Positions 31,301 to 41,081 of a DNA stretch of 64,000 nt are shown piece by piece. Position 1 is the first letter of the stretch. Every line of letters starts with the position of its first letter. Position numbers and translations under genes: made by a program. The DNA lies in contig JALONS010000014.1 of assembly GCA_025454855.1 (NCBI GenBank), positions 1 to 64,000 on the forward strand. The letters run 5' to 3'. Source of the DNA: Arcicella sp. GTDB lineage: Bacteria; Bacteroidota; Bacteroidia; Cytophagales; Spirosomataceae. The notes under the pieces were generated by a model. It ran no database searches. It was not told the origin of the DNA and worked only from the letters and a program-made list of their open reading frames with translations.

Positions 31301-31551
31301 GTAGTAGTACCTCGAGTAGTTCCTTTTACAAGGATACTTACCCCCGGTAAGGCAGCATTATCGCTATCGGTAACTTTACCAGTTACTTGCCTATCCTGTG
31401 ATATTCCGACGTGCGTCATACAGATACTCATGCACAAGAAAAACCACACAATTTTGTTGAGTAATAGTGAATAGAAGGGACAAAATTTGATTGATGAAAT
31501 ATTTATACTAATATCGGATATTTTACGAAGATTACAAAACTTTAAATTCAA
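28357..31551 (-). CDS. SusC/RagA family TonB-linked outer membrane protein
   Basis: GKVTDSDNAALPGVSILVKGTTRGTTT carboxypeptidase-like domain; plug with IESLTVLKGPEATSLYGIDAGSGAIIIKTKRG. Confidence 0.96.
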   Translation of the reverse strand: MNLKFCNLRKISDISINISSIKFCPFYSLLLNKIVWFFLCMSICMTHVGISQDRQVTGKVTDSDNAALPGVSILVKGTTRGTTTTAEGTFKISAKEGSTLVFNSLGYEKKEIKVGNQSVLNVSLVSSSSELDEVTVTTAFGLDKSKRSLGYATQTVNGDEIAESGRENIFNALQSRVAGATINATSGAPGASSALVLRGFNSLSGNNSPLIVIDGLPINNSTLNQGQLASGGSNRDNDFSNRLSDLNPNDIESLTVLKGPEATSLYGIDAGSGAIIIKTKRGQAGKPKISYSNSFRIDQTYLFPETSQSIYGTGTTGSSTQTRLMFGPKLPEGTPIYDNIRNFFKDALTSMHNFSVNGGKDNLTYRASLGSTNQNGTVPNTIFDRYNARLTLNYSAFKNKLNMSVTGAYTYSYNQKALRGTNGYLQGLLYWPVTDDASDYINADGSRRRFFDSENFAEIDNPYWSVNKNQSADKTYRRNYNFSATYKPLSWLDVITRLSYDGFNTDGYTFYHPSSNDFFSVGGHLEEYTQQYRGLSGVFIVGANRKITPKINMDLRVGTAVDDYRTETFSKRGQRLTRQVVGSTAFIPEFRTTDPATYLDSRSLGRDTLTLRRLQGVFGEYVFSYDKWLTLTLTGRNDWTSTLPAESRSFFYPAASLAFVFSDLLPKSKVLTFGKLRGSLAETAKDILPYNSQSVYAKQLTSGLGYGYGFTNNNPGILPERQQTFEVGAELKFFEDRLSIDAAYYNTKNVGQIVRLVRLSYGSGFILATLNVADTRNEGVELIVTAKPIKAKNFLWNTTFNFAKTSNEVLNLPANIPEYYNSDTFLSAFRNGLVPGGTTTTITGQDYLRNSKGQILIDPGTGNPLVNPNYVKIGDRNPDFTLGINNNFTIHKNFNVSFLLDIKKGGDVMNGTAYARTLQGQTAITLDREKSQIVPGVLNDGLQETDNPTINTIQIYPQYSTYYQDGRLYASNFMERNVNWLRLRQLSFGYNLPKSWVQKIGFEAANVFINGTDLFILTNYSGADPSVNGNTASTQGTGGYGIDWFTTSTPRGFAVGIKADFKVK

Positions 31552-31610
31552 AAAGGACGAGACATTGCTCGTCCTCTTGAGGCTATAAGTTTGTATGGAA
31601 GTGGTATTTA

Positions 31611-32900
31611 TTAATTCGCTGGGTCGGGTGGCGTATTGGTGTTATTGCTGCGTTCGATGGCAGGATATGGCATCCAAGTACGGCTACGCTCAGTGGCTGG
31701 TCTTGCAAAACGACGACTGTCTTCCAAAGCCATACCGCTCATGAACAATTCAATTCTACGGTTACGATAAATTTCCGTCAAAATAGCAGCGGAAGTTCTT
31801 TCACCTGAGTAGGCAGGTAAATCGGCACCGATACCCCATGAATCCGTTTTTTTGGTCAATACTCCATTCAAGGCAGTAACGGCTGCATCCAAATTATTAG
31901 TACGAGTACTTGCTTCGGCAATAATCAAAGCCATTTCACCTGGTAGGTATATTGGCATTGGAGAACTGTTAGAAGTGAAAAATCCTTTTCCTCTGAAAAC
32001 CCCATTAGTAGCAGTACGAGAATTAAAGAAAAAATCTATCCTTTTATCAGCACTTGCGGGAGCTAATTCATTGGGTAAACCCATGTTCAATGATAATGGT
32101 TGGAATACGTTCACGTTACCAAAAGCAACATCCCAAATTGGGTTACGAGTAACATCGTCAAAAGCCCAGAATGACCTTGAAGTAGCAGTTACTCTACTCG
32201 CTGCGGCAATGGCTTTAGCATTATCACCCACGAATAAAGCATAACGAGCAATAAGGGCATTGATAGTATTTGGAATATCTAATCCCGTTACCATACGACT
32301 ATTAAATGCGGCAGGAATTGGGGTTGATGAAATAGTAGTTTGGGCGGCTTCCAATAAGGCAATGGCTTGACGTAGGGCTTCTTCACGGGCTACGAATTTA
32401 GCATTGGTAGCAGTTTCTACGGTTACTTGTTGCCAAAACTGAGCCATCGTTCCTACGGCTAAAGCTCTGTAAATAGAGGCATACGCCTGTAATCCTGATT
32501 TTATACCTGGGTCAGTTACTTTGTTAAGATTATTCAAAATCAAGTCGGCATTTCCCTTCACGATGTTTAACTGAGCCCAAAGGTTACGAGATACCGCATT
32601 GGCTCCATCCACGCCCAAACCTCCTCGTTGTAGCTGGTCTTCATCTAAATTACCAGCATTTAGCACGGTGAGTTCACGGGTAGTTAAACCAGCCGTAGAA
32701 ATAACTGTGTAGCCTGGGCTTTGTCTGCCCACCGAATAACGCAAAGGAAGGTTATTGGCTAAGGCGATTAATCCATCAACATCTGATACTACTTGGGTTT
32801 CGGACGCTGAACTCGGATTGAGGTACTCCTCCTTGCACGATGATAAACCCATCATGGCAACGGAGGCAATTACGAATGATTTTATGAATATATTTTTCAT
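31611..32900 (-). CDS. SusD/RagB family nutrient-binding lipoprotein
   Basis: GLSSCKEEYLNPSSASE lipobox; EIYRNRRIELFMSGMALEDSRRFARP motif. Confidence 0.93.
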   Translation of the reverse strand: MKNIFIKSFVIASVAMMGLSSCKEEYLNPSSASETQVVSDVDGLIALANNLPLRYSVGRQSPGYTVISTAGLTTRELTVLNAGNLDEDQLQRGGLGVDGANAVSRNLWAQLNIVKGNADLILNNLNKVTDPGIKSGLQAYASIYRALAVGTMAQFWQQVTVETATNAKFVAREEALRQAIALLEAAQTTISSTPIPAAFNSRMVTGLDIPNTINALIARYALFVGDNAKAIAAASRVTATSRSFWAFDDVTRNPIWDVAFGNVNVFQPLSLNMGLPNELAPASADKRIDFFFNSRTATNGVFRGKGFFTSNSSPMPIYLPGEMALIIAEASTRTNNLDAAVTALNGVLTKKTDSWGIGADLPAYSGERTSAAILTEIYRNRRIELFMSGMALEDSRRFARPATERSRTWMPYPAIERSNNTNTPPDPAN

Positions 32901-32921
32901 TTTCTTGAATGTCAAAATTAT

Positions 32922-35900
32922 TTAAAACGATGCGGTTAAAGATAACTGATAGGTTCTTGGAATTGGTACGTTACCAAAATCCGTTCCACGCAAACGGTCT
33001 GAATTCCCCCCTGCGTTAGTCTCAGGGTCATAACCCGTGTACTTATCCCATGAAATTAAATTACGTCCCGACAAAGTAATGTTGAAATTACTCATGCCTT
33101 TTACGATACTTGGTAAACGATACCCAAGTGCAATTTCACGAAGTTTCACGAACGAACCATCATCTACACGGTATTCTTCAATAGGAACTAAGGCAAATAC
33201 TGAACCCCGAGGAGCTGTCCCTCTCAACTCTGCTTCGGCAATATCACCGATACCTACGTTGTTACGAGTACGCTTATCAGCATTGAATACATTTACCCCT
33301 TGAACGGCATCTAACAAGAAACGGAAAGTTAAATCTTTGTAACGAACATTTGAACTAAATGACCCCGTCCAGTCTGGATTTGGATTACCTACAATAGTAC
33401 GGATAAAGTTTGTACCAGACGGTTGTCCATCCACTCTTGGATTGATAGTATAGTTTACTAAATCACCAGAAGTTTGCGTTCCACGTTCACTTTGAGGTAA
33501 TCCTTGTGGCGTTAAAAGTAACGACCCGTCTGGATTACGAGCATATATACGTCCGATGAAAACACTGGCAGGTTGTCCTTCAATGAAAGCAACACCATCA
33601 CCCGCCGTGAACTGGTTAGTGATGAAAACCGCACCACCAGGTAGCTTAGTAATTTTATTTCTGTTTGAACTGAAGATAATGTTAGCATCTACTTCAAAAT
33701 CTTTCTTCTTGATGATAGACCCCCCCAAAGTAATTTCAATACCTTTGTTTTCCATTTCACCCACGTTGTCAGTTTTACTCAAACCTCCTGATGATGGAGC
33801 AATGGTACGATTCAACACTAAATCAGTGATTTGTTGTTGAAATACTGAAATACCTAACTGTACACGATTTTTCAAGAATCCAAAATCACCTCCAAATTCA
33901 ATTTCACGCATACGTTCTGGACGAACACGCTCGTTGGCTAATCTGGTATCGGGGCTAAATGCTGTTCTACCTAAATATGGGTTAGGACTAAACTGCCAAA
34001 AACGTCCGTAAGTAGGAAGAGCCGTTACACCACCCGCATCTCCGAATGAACCTCTCAATCTTGCCGAGAAATTATCATCTTCTTTCAATACATAAGAAGC
34101 ACTTATTTTTGGATAGAATTGATTAATTTCTGAAGCTGAGAAGATACTCGAACCATCACGACGAATAGCTGCCGTTACAAATAACTTGTTGTCATAACCA
34201 ACGGTTGCTTGAAGGAATTGACCCGCAACCCAAAATTGGTCTAAACCGTAATTAGTGGCAATAGAGCGGCTTACCCCCGTTGGGGTTGTTACAAATGGAC
34301 TTAGGTTTTCACCACTACCCGAGATAAACTCTTTTTTCTGGAATTGATAGTTGAAACCACCAATCGCAGTCAATTTCAATTTATCTGTTAGTTGCTTCTG
34401 GTAGGTGATGTTTAAATCGGTGTTTATCAACATTACTTGGTTACTGGCTGAAGCAGCAAATCCGTCAGGGTATAAACCCGCTGGTAATCCTGCGGCAGCG
34501 GCGTAAGGGTAGCGATTGATAGTATTATTACCCGTTTGCGAGTAAGAGTCAATCCCTGCAATAACATCAACGCTCAAATTCTTTACTGGTGTTAAGTTGA
34601 ACTGAACATCATTGATGGTACGGCTAACATTTTGCGTAAAAAACATATCCTCAATCACCGATAATGGGTTGATTCGGGTAGGTTCTACTGCTTGCAGTTT
34701 GCCAGAAGCATCACGAGCATCGGCATTCCAGATGTTATTGGTAATGTTAATAGAGTTGATGGGACTGTAAAAAACGTTTCCGTTTGGTTTTTCATTGGAT
34801 GAACTATTTGAATAATTCAAACCGACTGACATTTTAGCCCAGTTTGTTAGGCGTTGGTCAAGTCTAACTCTTAAACCATAGCGTTGAAAATCCGTGCCTT
34901 TCACAATTCCTTGATTTTTCATATAAGAAACTGAAGCGAAATATTGCGTTTTTTCAGTACCACCCGATATTGAAACGTTGTTATCGTTACCATAACCAGT
35001 TTGAAAAATTTGGTCTTGGTAATCATAACGAGTTACATCTACTAAATTGGTAGCCAATGCCGTACCTGCTCCATCACGAATGATAGTGGAGGTGGTAGTA
35101 CCTGGGTTAGCAGCTATTTGAGCGGCTGAAACCCCTCCGATGGTGTGCAAACGTAAGCCTGCAAAACCAAACTGTTTACCATAAGTTGAAATAAATACTT
35201 TTTTGCGTAATTCATTAGCACTGAAACTGGTACTGAACGTCACTTTAGGTGTTCCTGCCTTTCCTCTTTTAGTGGTAATCAATACTACACCGTTGGCTGC
35301 TCTCGAACCATAAACTGCTGCAGCAGCGGCTCCGTTTAGCACGTTTAAGGTTTCTATATCGTTAGGGTTAATATCTGCCAAACGGTTTTGAGCACCATTA
35401 GCAGACCCAATAGAAGGAGCTAATTGCGAAACGTTGTCGGAAGCATTACTTACTACAACACCATCAATAACGTAAAGGGGGTCTGAACTACCCGCTAAAG
35501 ATTTGATACCTCTCAAACGAATGGTGATACCTCCTGAAGGGTCTCCTGAGTTTTGGGTAACTTGAGCTCCCGCAATTTTTCCTTGAACTGCACCCGCCAA
35601 GTTATTTGTACCAGCATCACGAATACTCTGAGCGGAAACCGTTGAGATAGAGTTACCTAACTCACGACGAGTAGATTTTAGCGTTGAACCTGTAACAACG
35701 ACTTCGTCTAAACTCATACCATCTTCTGTCATCACAACATTGATATTTAGTTCAGAAGTACTACCCAGCGTTACCTTTTTAGTAACACTCAAATAACCAA
35801 CCGAACGAAATTCTAAATCGTACACACCTGCACCTACTTTGGCATTAAGGCTATACTCCCCGGCGGCATTGGCAGCCGTTCCGAATGTTGTTCCTTTCAA

Positions 35901-36041
35901 TACAACCGTTGCTCCAATCATAGGTTGTCCGTTGGAGTCAGCAATCTTTCCTTTGATGGTATAATTTTGAGCTATTACTGAAAAAGACATCAGCATAAAC
36001 CCTAAAATACCTAACAAAGATGTGGTAAGTTTTTTCTTCAT
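32922..36041 (-). CDS. SusC/RagA family TonB-linked outer membrane protein
   Basis: GKIADSNGQPMIGATVVLKGTTFGTAANAAGEY; NDIETLNVLNGAAAAAVYGSRAANGVVLITTKRG. Start trimmed to MKKKLTTSLLG. Confidence 0.96.
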   Translation of the reverse strand: MKKKLTTSLLGILGFMLMSFSVIAQNYTIKGKIADSNGQPMIGATVVLKGTTFGTAANAAGEYSLNAKVGAGVYDLEFRSVGYLSVTKKVTLGSTSELNINVVMTEDGMSLDEVVVTGSTLKSTRRELGNSISTVSAQSIRDAGTNNLAGAVQGKIAGAQVTQNSGDPSGGITIRLRGIKSLAGSSDPLYVIDGVVVSNASDNVSQLAPSIGSANGAQNRLADINPNDIETLNVLNGAAAAAVYGSRAANGVVLITTKRGKAGTPKVTFSTSFSANELRKKVFISTYGKQFGFAGLRLHTIGGVSAAQIAANPGTTTSTIIRDGAGTALATNLVDVTRYDYQDQIFQTGYGNDNNVSISGGTEKTQYFASVSYMKNQGIVKGTDFQRYGLRVRLDQRLTNWAKMSVGLNYSNSSSNEKPNGNVFYSPINSINITNNIWNADARDASGKLQAVEPTRINPLSVIEDMFFTQNVSRTINDVQFNLTPVKNLSVDVIAGIDSYSQTGNNTINRYPYAAAAGLPAGLYPDGFAASASNQVMLINTDLNITYQKQLTDKLKLTAIGGFNYQFQKKEFISGSGENLSPFVTTPTGVSRSIATNYGLDQFWVAGQFLQATVGYDNKLFVTAAIRRDGSSIFSASEINQFYPKISASYVLKEDDNFSARLRGSFGDAGGVTALPTYGRFWQFSPNPYLGRTAFSPDTRLANERVRPERMREIEFGGDFGFLKNRVQLGISVFQQQITDLVLNRTIAPSSGGLSKTDNVGEMENKGIEITLGGSIIKKKDFEVDANIIFSSNRNKITKLPGGAVFITNQFTAGDGVAFIEGQPASVFIGRIYARNPDGSLLLTPQGLPQSERGTQTSGDLVNYTINPRVDGQPSGTNFIRTIVGNPNPDWTGSFSSNVRYKDLTFRFLLDAVQGVNVFNADKRTRNNVGIGDIAEAELRGTAPRGSVFALVPIEEYRVDDGSFVKLREIALGYRLPSIVKGMSNFNITLSGRNLISWDKYTGYDPETNAGGNSDRLRGTDFGNVPIPRTYQLSLTASF

Positions 36042-36391
36042 GATTTTGGGAGAAAATAATAAAAATGCAATAGTTTTAATAAATCGAAATGTACTGAGAT
36101 ACAACTCATCACTTGAATATATTGTATCAAACATTATTTTAATTCGTTGAAAAACCATTACGAATTTTATTGAATTATTAAATGGTTAATTTTTAAGTGC
36201 CTGTTTGTGCAAGTTTATTTTTATAAATCTATTTATAAACAGGCAGATTAATGCAAATGTTTTACAGATTTATGAACAAATATAGGATGTTTATTTATAA
36301 AATGTGTAATTTTATCTTAATATTTTGCAATTTATAGGTATAAATTACCAAAAATGATAACTTTACCATTCAAAACCTGCATAAAAACGCA

Positions 36392-37159
36392 ATGATTGTT
36401 ACGGAAAATAGAATAATGCTCAAAAAGGAGCGTCAAGCCCTGATTATTAAACAGATTAATCTTCACAATAAAGTATTGTCTTCAGACTTGAGTTTAGAGC
36501 TGAATGTTTCGGAAGATACCATACGTAGAGATTTGAATGAGTTAGCTCAAGAAGATAAAATTGTAAAAGTACACGGAGGAGCTTTATCAAAGTCATATAA
36601 TTTTACGGCTACTCAAGCAGAAACTTATGCGTATGATGAGAAAAATACTATCGCTCAAAAAACGATTACCCTCATACAAGATGGTATGACTATCCTGTGT
36701 AGTGGTGGTACAACCATCCGAACCATCGCCAACTTATTACCTGAAAATCTGAACGTAACTTTTTTTACTGTAAGTCCATTAATTGCCTTAGAATTAGCAG
36801 AACACCCCAATACAGAGGTAATTTTATTGGGTGGTAAACTTTCAAATTCATCAAAAATCAGCGTTGGAGGTGAAGTAGTTACTAAAATCAATGAGATAAA
36901 GGCTGATTTATGTATTTTAGGTATTAATGGTTTCGACCAAGATGGAGTCAGTGACTCTGACTATGAAATTGTACAGGTGAAAAAAGCCATGATTAAGGCA
37001 TCAAAGCAGGTGGTCACTCCCATGATTTCTGAAAAGCTCAATTCTACCTTACGTTTACAAGTTTGTGCAGTAGATGAAATAGATTATTTAATTACGGAAC
37101 TCCCCCCCGAACATCCTTTGTTGATGGCATATAAGAATAGAGTTCGCCAAATACTTTAG
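36392..37159 (+). CDS. DeoR/GlpR family transcriptional regulator
   Basis: VSEDTIRRDLNELAQEDKIVKVHGGAL HTH; DeoR C-terminal sensor (CSGGTTIRTIANLL). An alternative ATG start lies at 36416. Confidence 0.95.
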   Translation: MIVTENRIMLKKERQALIIKQINLHNKVLSSDLSLELNVSEDTIRRDLNELAQEDKIVKVHGGALSKSYNFTATQAETYAYDEKNTIAQKTITLIQDGMTILCSGGTTIRTIANLLPENLNVTFFTVSPLIALELAEHPNTEVILLGGKLSNSSKISVGGEVVTKINEIKADLCILGINGFDQDGVSDSDYEIVQVKKAMIKASKQVVTPMISEKLNSTLRLQVCAVDEIDYLITELPPEHPLLMAYKNRVRQIL

Positions 37160-37279
37160 AATATTATCACATAGATTATTGTTAAAATTGGGTAATTTTG
37201 AAATGTAGTTTAATCCATCAAGAAGGTGTTTATCCATTTTCTTTGAACGATTCATTTTTTAATGCTCAAATTCTAATCA

Positions 37280-38302
37280 ATGTCTGTTATCATCGCCCCC
37301 ATAGCCGAAAGCCTTTCTGCCTACCTTAGTGCTAACCAATATACTAAAATACAAGTAATCGCCGACGAAAAAACGGCTCGTTATTGCTATCCTACAATTA
37401 AATCAATCTTACCAAAACACAATTTAGTAAAAATAAAATCTGGAGAGTCTGAAAAGCATTTAGGTTCGTGCCAAGTGATTTGGCAAGCCATGACTAACCA
37501 TGAGCTCGACCGCCACAGTTTGGTAATCAATTTGGGCGGAGGAGTCATTGGTGATATGGGAGGCTTCTGTGCTTCAACGTATAAACGAGGAATTGATTTT
37601 ATTCAAATTCCTACCACTTTACTTTCGCAGGTGGATGCCAGCGTAGGAGGGAAGTTGGGTATTGATTTTCAGGGGTTTAAAAATCATATTGGTGTTTTTA
37701 AAATCCCTGAAGCAGTTTTGATTGATGCTGATTTTTTGAAAACGCTACCATTCAGTGAACTACGTTCTGGTTTTGCTGAAATTATCAAACATTGCTTAAT
37801 TATGGATGCTGATAAATGGGAAAATATCCGTAAAAAAGATTTTGAAGAACAAGATTTTCAGGATTTGATTGCTCATTCAGTAGCCATGAAACAGCAAGTA
37901 GTAGAAGCCGACCCTACCGAAAAAGGACTTAGAAAAATACTAAATTTTGGGCATACCTTAGGTCATGCGATTGAAACCTATTTTTTAGGAAACCCCAAGC
38001 TCCATTTACTACACGGAGAAGCCATTGCCGCTGGTATGATTTGCGAAGCGTACATTTCTTACAAACGTGATATGATAGACCTACAAACTCTGGCGAATAT
38101 CGAAGAATTTATTTTTGCGGTTTATGGGAAAGCCTCTATCCAAGAAGCTGATATTGAGCCAATTATCTCTCTAACGGCTCAAGACAAAAAAAACAAAGGT
38201 AAGGAAATACGTTTTTCTCTTTTGGAAGGAGTGGGTAAATGTACATATGATATTGCCGTCTCAAAATCTGAAATGAAAAAGGCTTTAGAATATTATAGAT
38301 AA
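37280..38302 (+). CDS. aroB: 3-dehydroquinate synthase
   Basis: NLGGGVIGDMGGFCASTYKRGIDFIQIPTTLLSQVDASVGGKLGID and LNFGHTLGHAIE. Confidence 0.97.
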   Translation: MSVIIAPIAESLSAYLSANQYTKIQVIADEKTARYCYPTIKSILPKHNLVKIKSGESEKHLGSCQVIWQAMTNHELDRHSLVINLGGGVIGDMGGFCASTYKRGIDFIQIPTTLLSQVDASVGGKLGIDFQGFKNHIGVFKIPEAVLIDADFLKTLPFSELRSGFAEIIKHCLIMDADKWENIRKKDFEEQDFQDLIAHSVAMKQQVVEADPTEKGLRKILNFGHTLGHAIETYFLGNPKLHLLHGEAIAAGMICEAYISYKRDMIDLQTLANIEEFIFAVYGKASIQEADIEPIISLTAQDKKNKGKEIRFSLLEGVGKCTYDIAVSKSEMKKALEYYR

Positions 38303-38363
38303 ACCCATCAAGTAAATTAGCTTGATACCATTATTTTTTAGATTTTAAATATCCCTAAATTTC

Positions 38364-40010
38364 ATGGAAGAACTACGAAAATATATTCATATAAATCCTA
38401 ATTCATTGGTTTTGAATGTTTTCCGAACTATTTTGAAAAAAATGGAACAAAATGGAAAACGGAAAGGATACACAATCGGGCAGGTTTTGGCTAATCTATT
38501 CATTTTCTGGTTTTTTTTGCCCATTGTAGTTTTTAGCCAAGCTCAAAAAGAAACTCCGCACTGGCGACCAGCCTATCATTTTAGTCCCCCTAAAAACTGG
38601 ACAAATGACCCCAATGGTTTGCTATATTTCCAAGGAGAGTATCATCTTTTTTATCAACATAATCCCTACGAAAATAAATGGGGACACATGAGTTGGGGAC
38701 ACGCCGTCAGTAAAAACTTAGTGGACTGGGAACACCTTCCCTTGGCAATTCCTGAAGATTCAGTTTGGATTTTTTCGGGAAGTACTGTCATAGACAAACA
38801 AAATTCTTCGGGCTTTCAAACGGGTACTGAACCGTGTATGGTGGCTCTTTATACTGCTGACTATCACGATGGAAAAAAGGAAGCTCAATACCTTGCTTAT
38901 TCAAATGACCGAGGACGTACTTGGATTAAATACGCAGGAAATCCAGTGATTGATTTGCAAATGAAGGACTTCCGAGACCCTCATGTAATATGGCACGGAC
39001 CGTCGCAACAATGGGTAATGAGTGTAGTATTTCCAAAAGAATATAAAGTTGTATTTTTCACTTCTAAAAACCTCAAAAACTGGACTCGCTCGGGTGAATT
39101 TGGAAATCAGGGAGAAGTTCGGAAAATTTGGGAATGTCCTGCCTTAATAGAACTACCCATTTCAGACAATCCACTAAAAACCAAATGGTTATTATTTATT
39201 TCTACGAATGGGGTAATCGAAAAATTTGAAGGAATGCAATATTTTGTTGGGGATTTTGATGGTTCAACGTTCAAGAACGACAATTCTCCCGAAACAAAAT
39301 TATATATCGATTTTGGAAAAGATTTCTACGCCGCTATTCCTTATACGGATGCTCCCGATAGTCAGAAAATTATCTTGGGTTGGATGTCGAATTGGCAATA
39401 CGCTGGCGACTTACCCACCTTTCCGTGGAAAGGGCAAATGTCAATTCCGAGAACGATAAGTTTAAAGCAAACGCTCGAAGGGTTACGTTTATTTCAAGAG
39501 CCTATCCATACCCTAAAACCCAAAAAAGATTTTTTAACTTTTGAAAAGGAAAATTTTGTACTTTCCAAAGAGAAACAATTAGACGGCATGAAACTTTTTG
39601 CTAAAAATTCGTACATGGTAGAGGTTGAATTTAATGCAAAATCAGCTCATAATTTTGGTGTAAAAGTAGCACAATTGAAGGATAAGAAAAATCCAAAAGT
39701 AACGCTTCAAGAAACGATTGTGGGTTATAACTTGACAACTCAACAACTATACATCGACCGCACGAAATCGGGTAAGATGTTCAAGGAGAATTTTGCTTCG
39801 GTAGAAAAAGTAAAACTTCCCCTAAAAAATAAGACCTTGAAAATGAAGATATTAGTAGATAAATCTTCGGTAGAAGTATTTGGTAATGACGGAGAAGTGG
39901 CGATTACGAGTCTTATCTTTCCTGACGAAAATGCTAAAATCTTTTCTTTATTTACCACCAAAGGAAAAGTGAACGTCAAACGTTTAAAAATTACAGATTT
40001 ATCTAAGTGA
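38364..40010 (+). CDS. Glycoside hydrolase family 32 (levanase/fructan beta-fructosidase-like), secreted
   Basis: WTNDPNG, DFRDPHVIW and WECPALIEL catalytic motifs; internal signal-like segment. An alternative start lies at 38442. Confidence 0.94.
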   Translation: MEELRKYIHINPNSLVLNVFRTILKKMEQNGKRKGYTIGQVLANLFIFWFFLPIVVFSQAQKETPHWRPAYHFSPPKNWTNDPNGLLYFQGEYHLFYQHNPYENKWGHMSWGHAVSKNLVDWEHLPLAIPEDSVWIFSGSTVIDKQNSSGFQTGTEPCMVALYTADYHDGKKEAQYLAYSNDRGRTWIKYAGNPVIDLQMKDFRDPHVIWHGPSQQWVMSVVFPKEYKVVFFTSKNLKNWTRSGEFGNQGEVRKIWECPALIELPISDNPLKTKWLLFISTNGVIEKFEGMQYFVGDFDGSTFKNDNSPETKLYIDFGKDFYAAIPYTDAPDSQKIILGWMSNWQYAGDLPTFPWKGQMSIPRTISLKQTLEGLRLFQEPIHTLKPKKDFLTFEKENFVLSKEKQLDGMKLFAKNSYMVEVEFNAKSAHNFGVKVAQLKDKKNPKVTLQETIVGYNLTTQQLYIDRTKSGKMFKENFASVEKVKLPLKNKTLKMKILVDKSSVEVFGNDGEVAITSLIFPDENAKIFSLFTTKGKVNVKRLKITDLSK

Positions 40011-40081
40011 GTTTACAATAAATTGGCGTGAATATTGTTTTATAGCTACTAAGTATGTCACAAGTTCTAAATTTATACACT

Positions 40082-40180
40082 ATGAGGACACTATCATTGA
40101 TTGCGATTGCCCTTTTGGCATCGGGAGTTCTGTTATCTTTCAAGAAAAAATCATCGTCAGATGATAATTTGGGAGTTTAA
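40082..40180 (+). CDS. Tiny secreted or membrane peptide ORF (32 aa)
   Basis: MRTLSLIAIALLASGVLLSFKKKSSSDDNLGV; hydrophobic N-terminus; below the ORF-track length cutoff. Confidence 0.35.
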   Translation: MRTLSLIAIALLASGVLLSFKKKSSSDDNLGV

Positions 40181-40298
40181 AAATTATGTTCCAGTGATGA
40201 ATTAGAAAAAATGAGCTACGAATGTAAAACTATCATTCAGTATTTTGTGTGAAAGTAGCATTTATTTACGCATGGTTCATTACTTGGTATTCAATTAA

Positions 40299-40342
40299 AA
40301 AGAGAGTTAGAAGTTGGTCATTTACCAGCTTTTAACTCCCTT
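40299..40342. terminator. Terminator-like stem-loop
   Basis: aagagagttagaagttggt / accagcttttaactccctt. Confidence 0.6.
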
Positions 40343-40348
40343 AATTAT

Positions 40349-41014
40349 TCAAATATCAACGCATTCCATTAATAATAAATCTCCCTGTTGATGGGTAATT
40401 TGAATAATTCCATCCTCTGCTACTTCATTACTGCTACCCGTTCTGTAACCCATTAAAAGGCTTTCATTGTTTAATGAGTACTTTAAATTTTGTGTGGTAA
40501 TTCCAGTTACCTCTCCAATAGGAATTAGGGAAATGGGCGTACCCTGCGGGTACCATTTTTCGTAGTTTCTCGGTAAAAGGAAAATCTTGGAGTAGTCGTC
40601 CAATAAAACAATCTTTAACTGCTCTCTAAACCTCACAATATTGGTGATGTTAGTAATGGTATGGTCGGCACGCCTACCCGTTGCCCAAATAACATTTACC
40701 GCAGGAAAACCTCTGTTAATTAAATATTCAAAGGCTTTTTCAAGGTCTGTTTTGTCTTGGTCGGGCGTATGAACTACCTCTATTGGATATTGTTCTTCTC
40801 GGATTTTTTCAGCGTCAAAATCTCGGTCAAAATCCCCTAAAAGTACATCTACTTTAATATTTAAGGATAAAACTCGATGAATGGCAGAGTCTAAAACTAC
40901 CACCAACGGCGACCATTCCAATAATTCTCCCATCAATTCCATACTACACGCTTCGCCATTGGCAATGATAAGGGCAGGTTCTTGTTCGTCTCGAATAATA
41001 TGATGTGATGACAT
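40349..41014 (-). CDS. Thiamine pyrophosphokinase/diphosphokinase-like
   Basis: VDVLLGDFDRD, DQDKTDLEKAFEYL, TGRRADHTITNI. Confidence 0.9.
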   Translation of the reverse strand: MSSHHIIRDEQEPALIIANGEACSMELMGELLEWSPLVVVLDSAIHRVLSLNIKVDVLLGDFDRDFDAEKIREEQYPIEVVHTPDQDKTDLEKAFEYLINRGFPAVNVIWATGRRADHTITNITNIVRFREQLKIVLLDDYSKIFLLPRNYEKWYPQGTPISLIPIGEVTGITTQNLKYSLNNESLLMGYRTGSSNEVAEDGIIQITHQQGDLLLMECVDI

Positions 41015-41081
41015 TTTCGATGTTCGATTTTTGATATTCGATGTTCAATTTTCAAACATCGAAAACCGAACATCGAACATT
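41013..41081. repeat. Inverted heptad-type cassette filling the intergenic space
   Basis: attttcgatgttcgatttttgatattcgatgttc then aaacatcgaaaaccgaacatcgaacat; 31/34 identity of one arm to a waaA-internal repeat arm (63469-63502, reverse complement). Confidence 0.75.
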
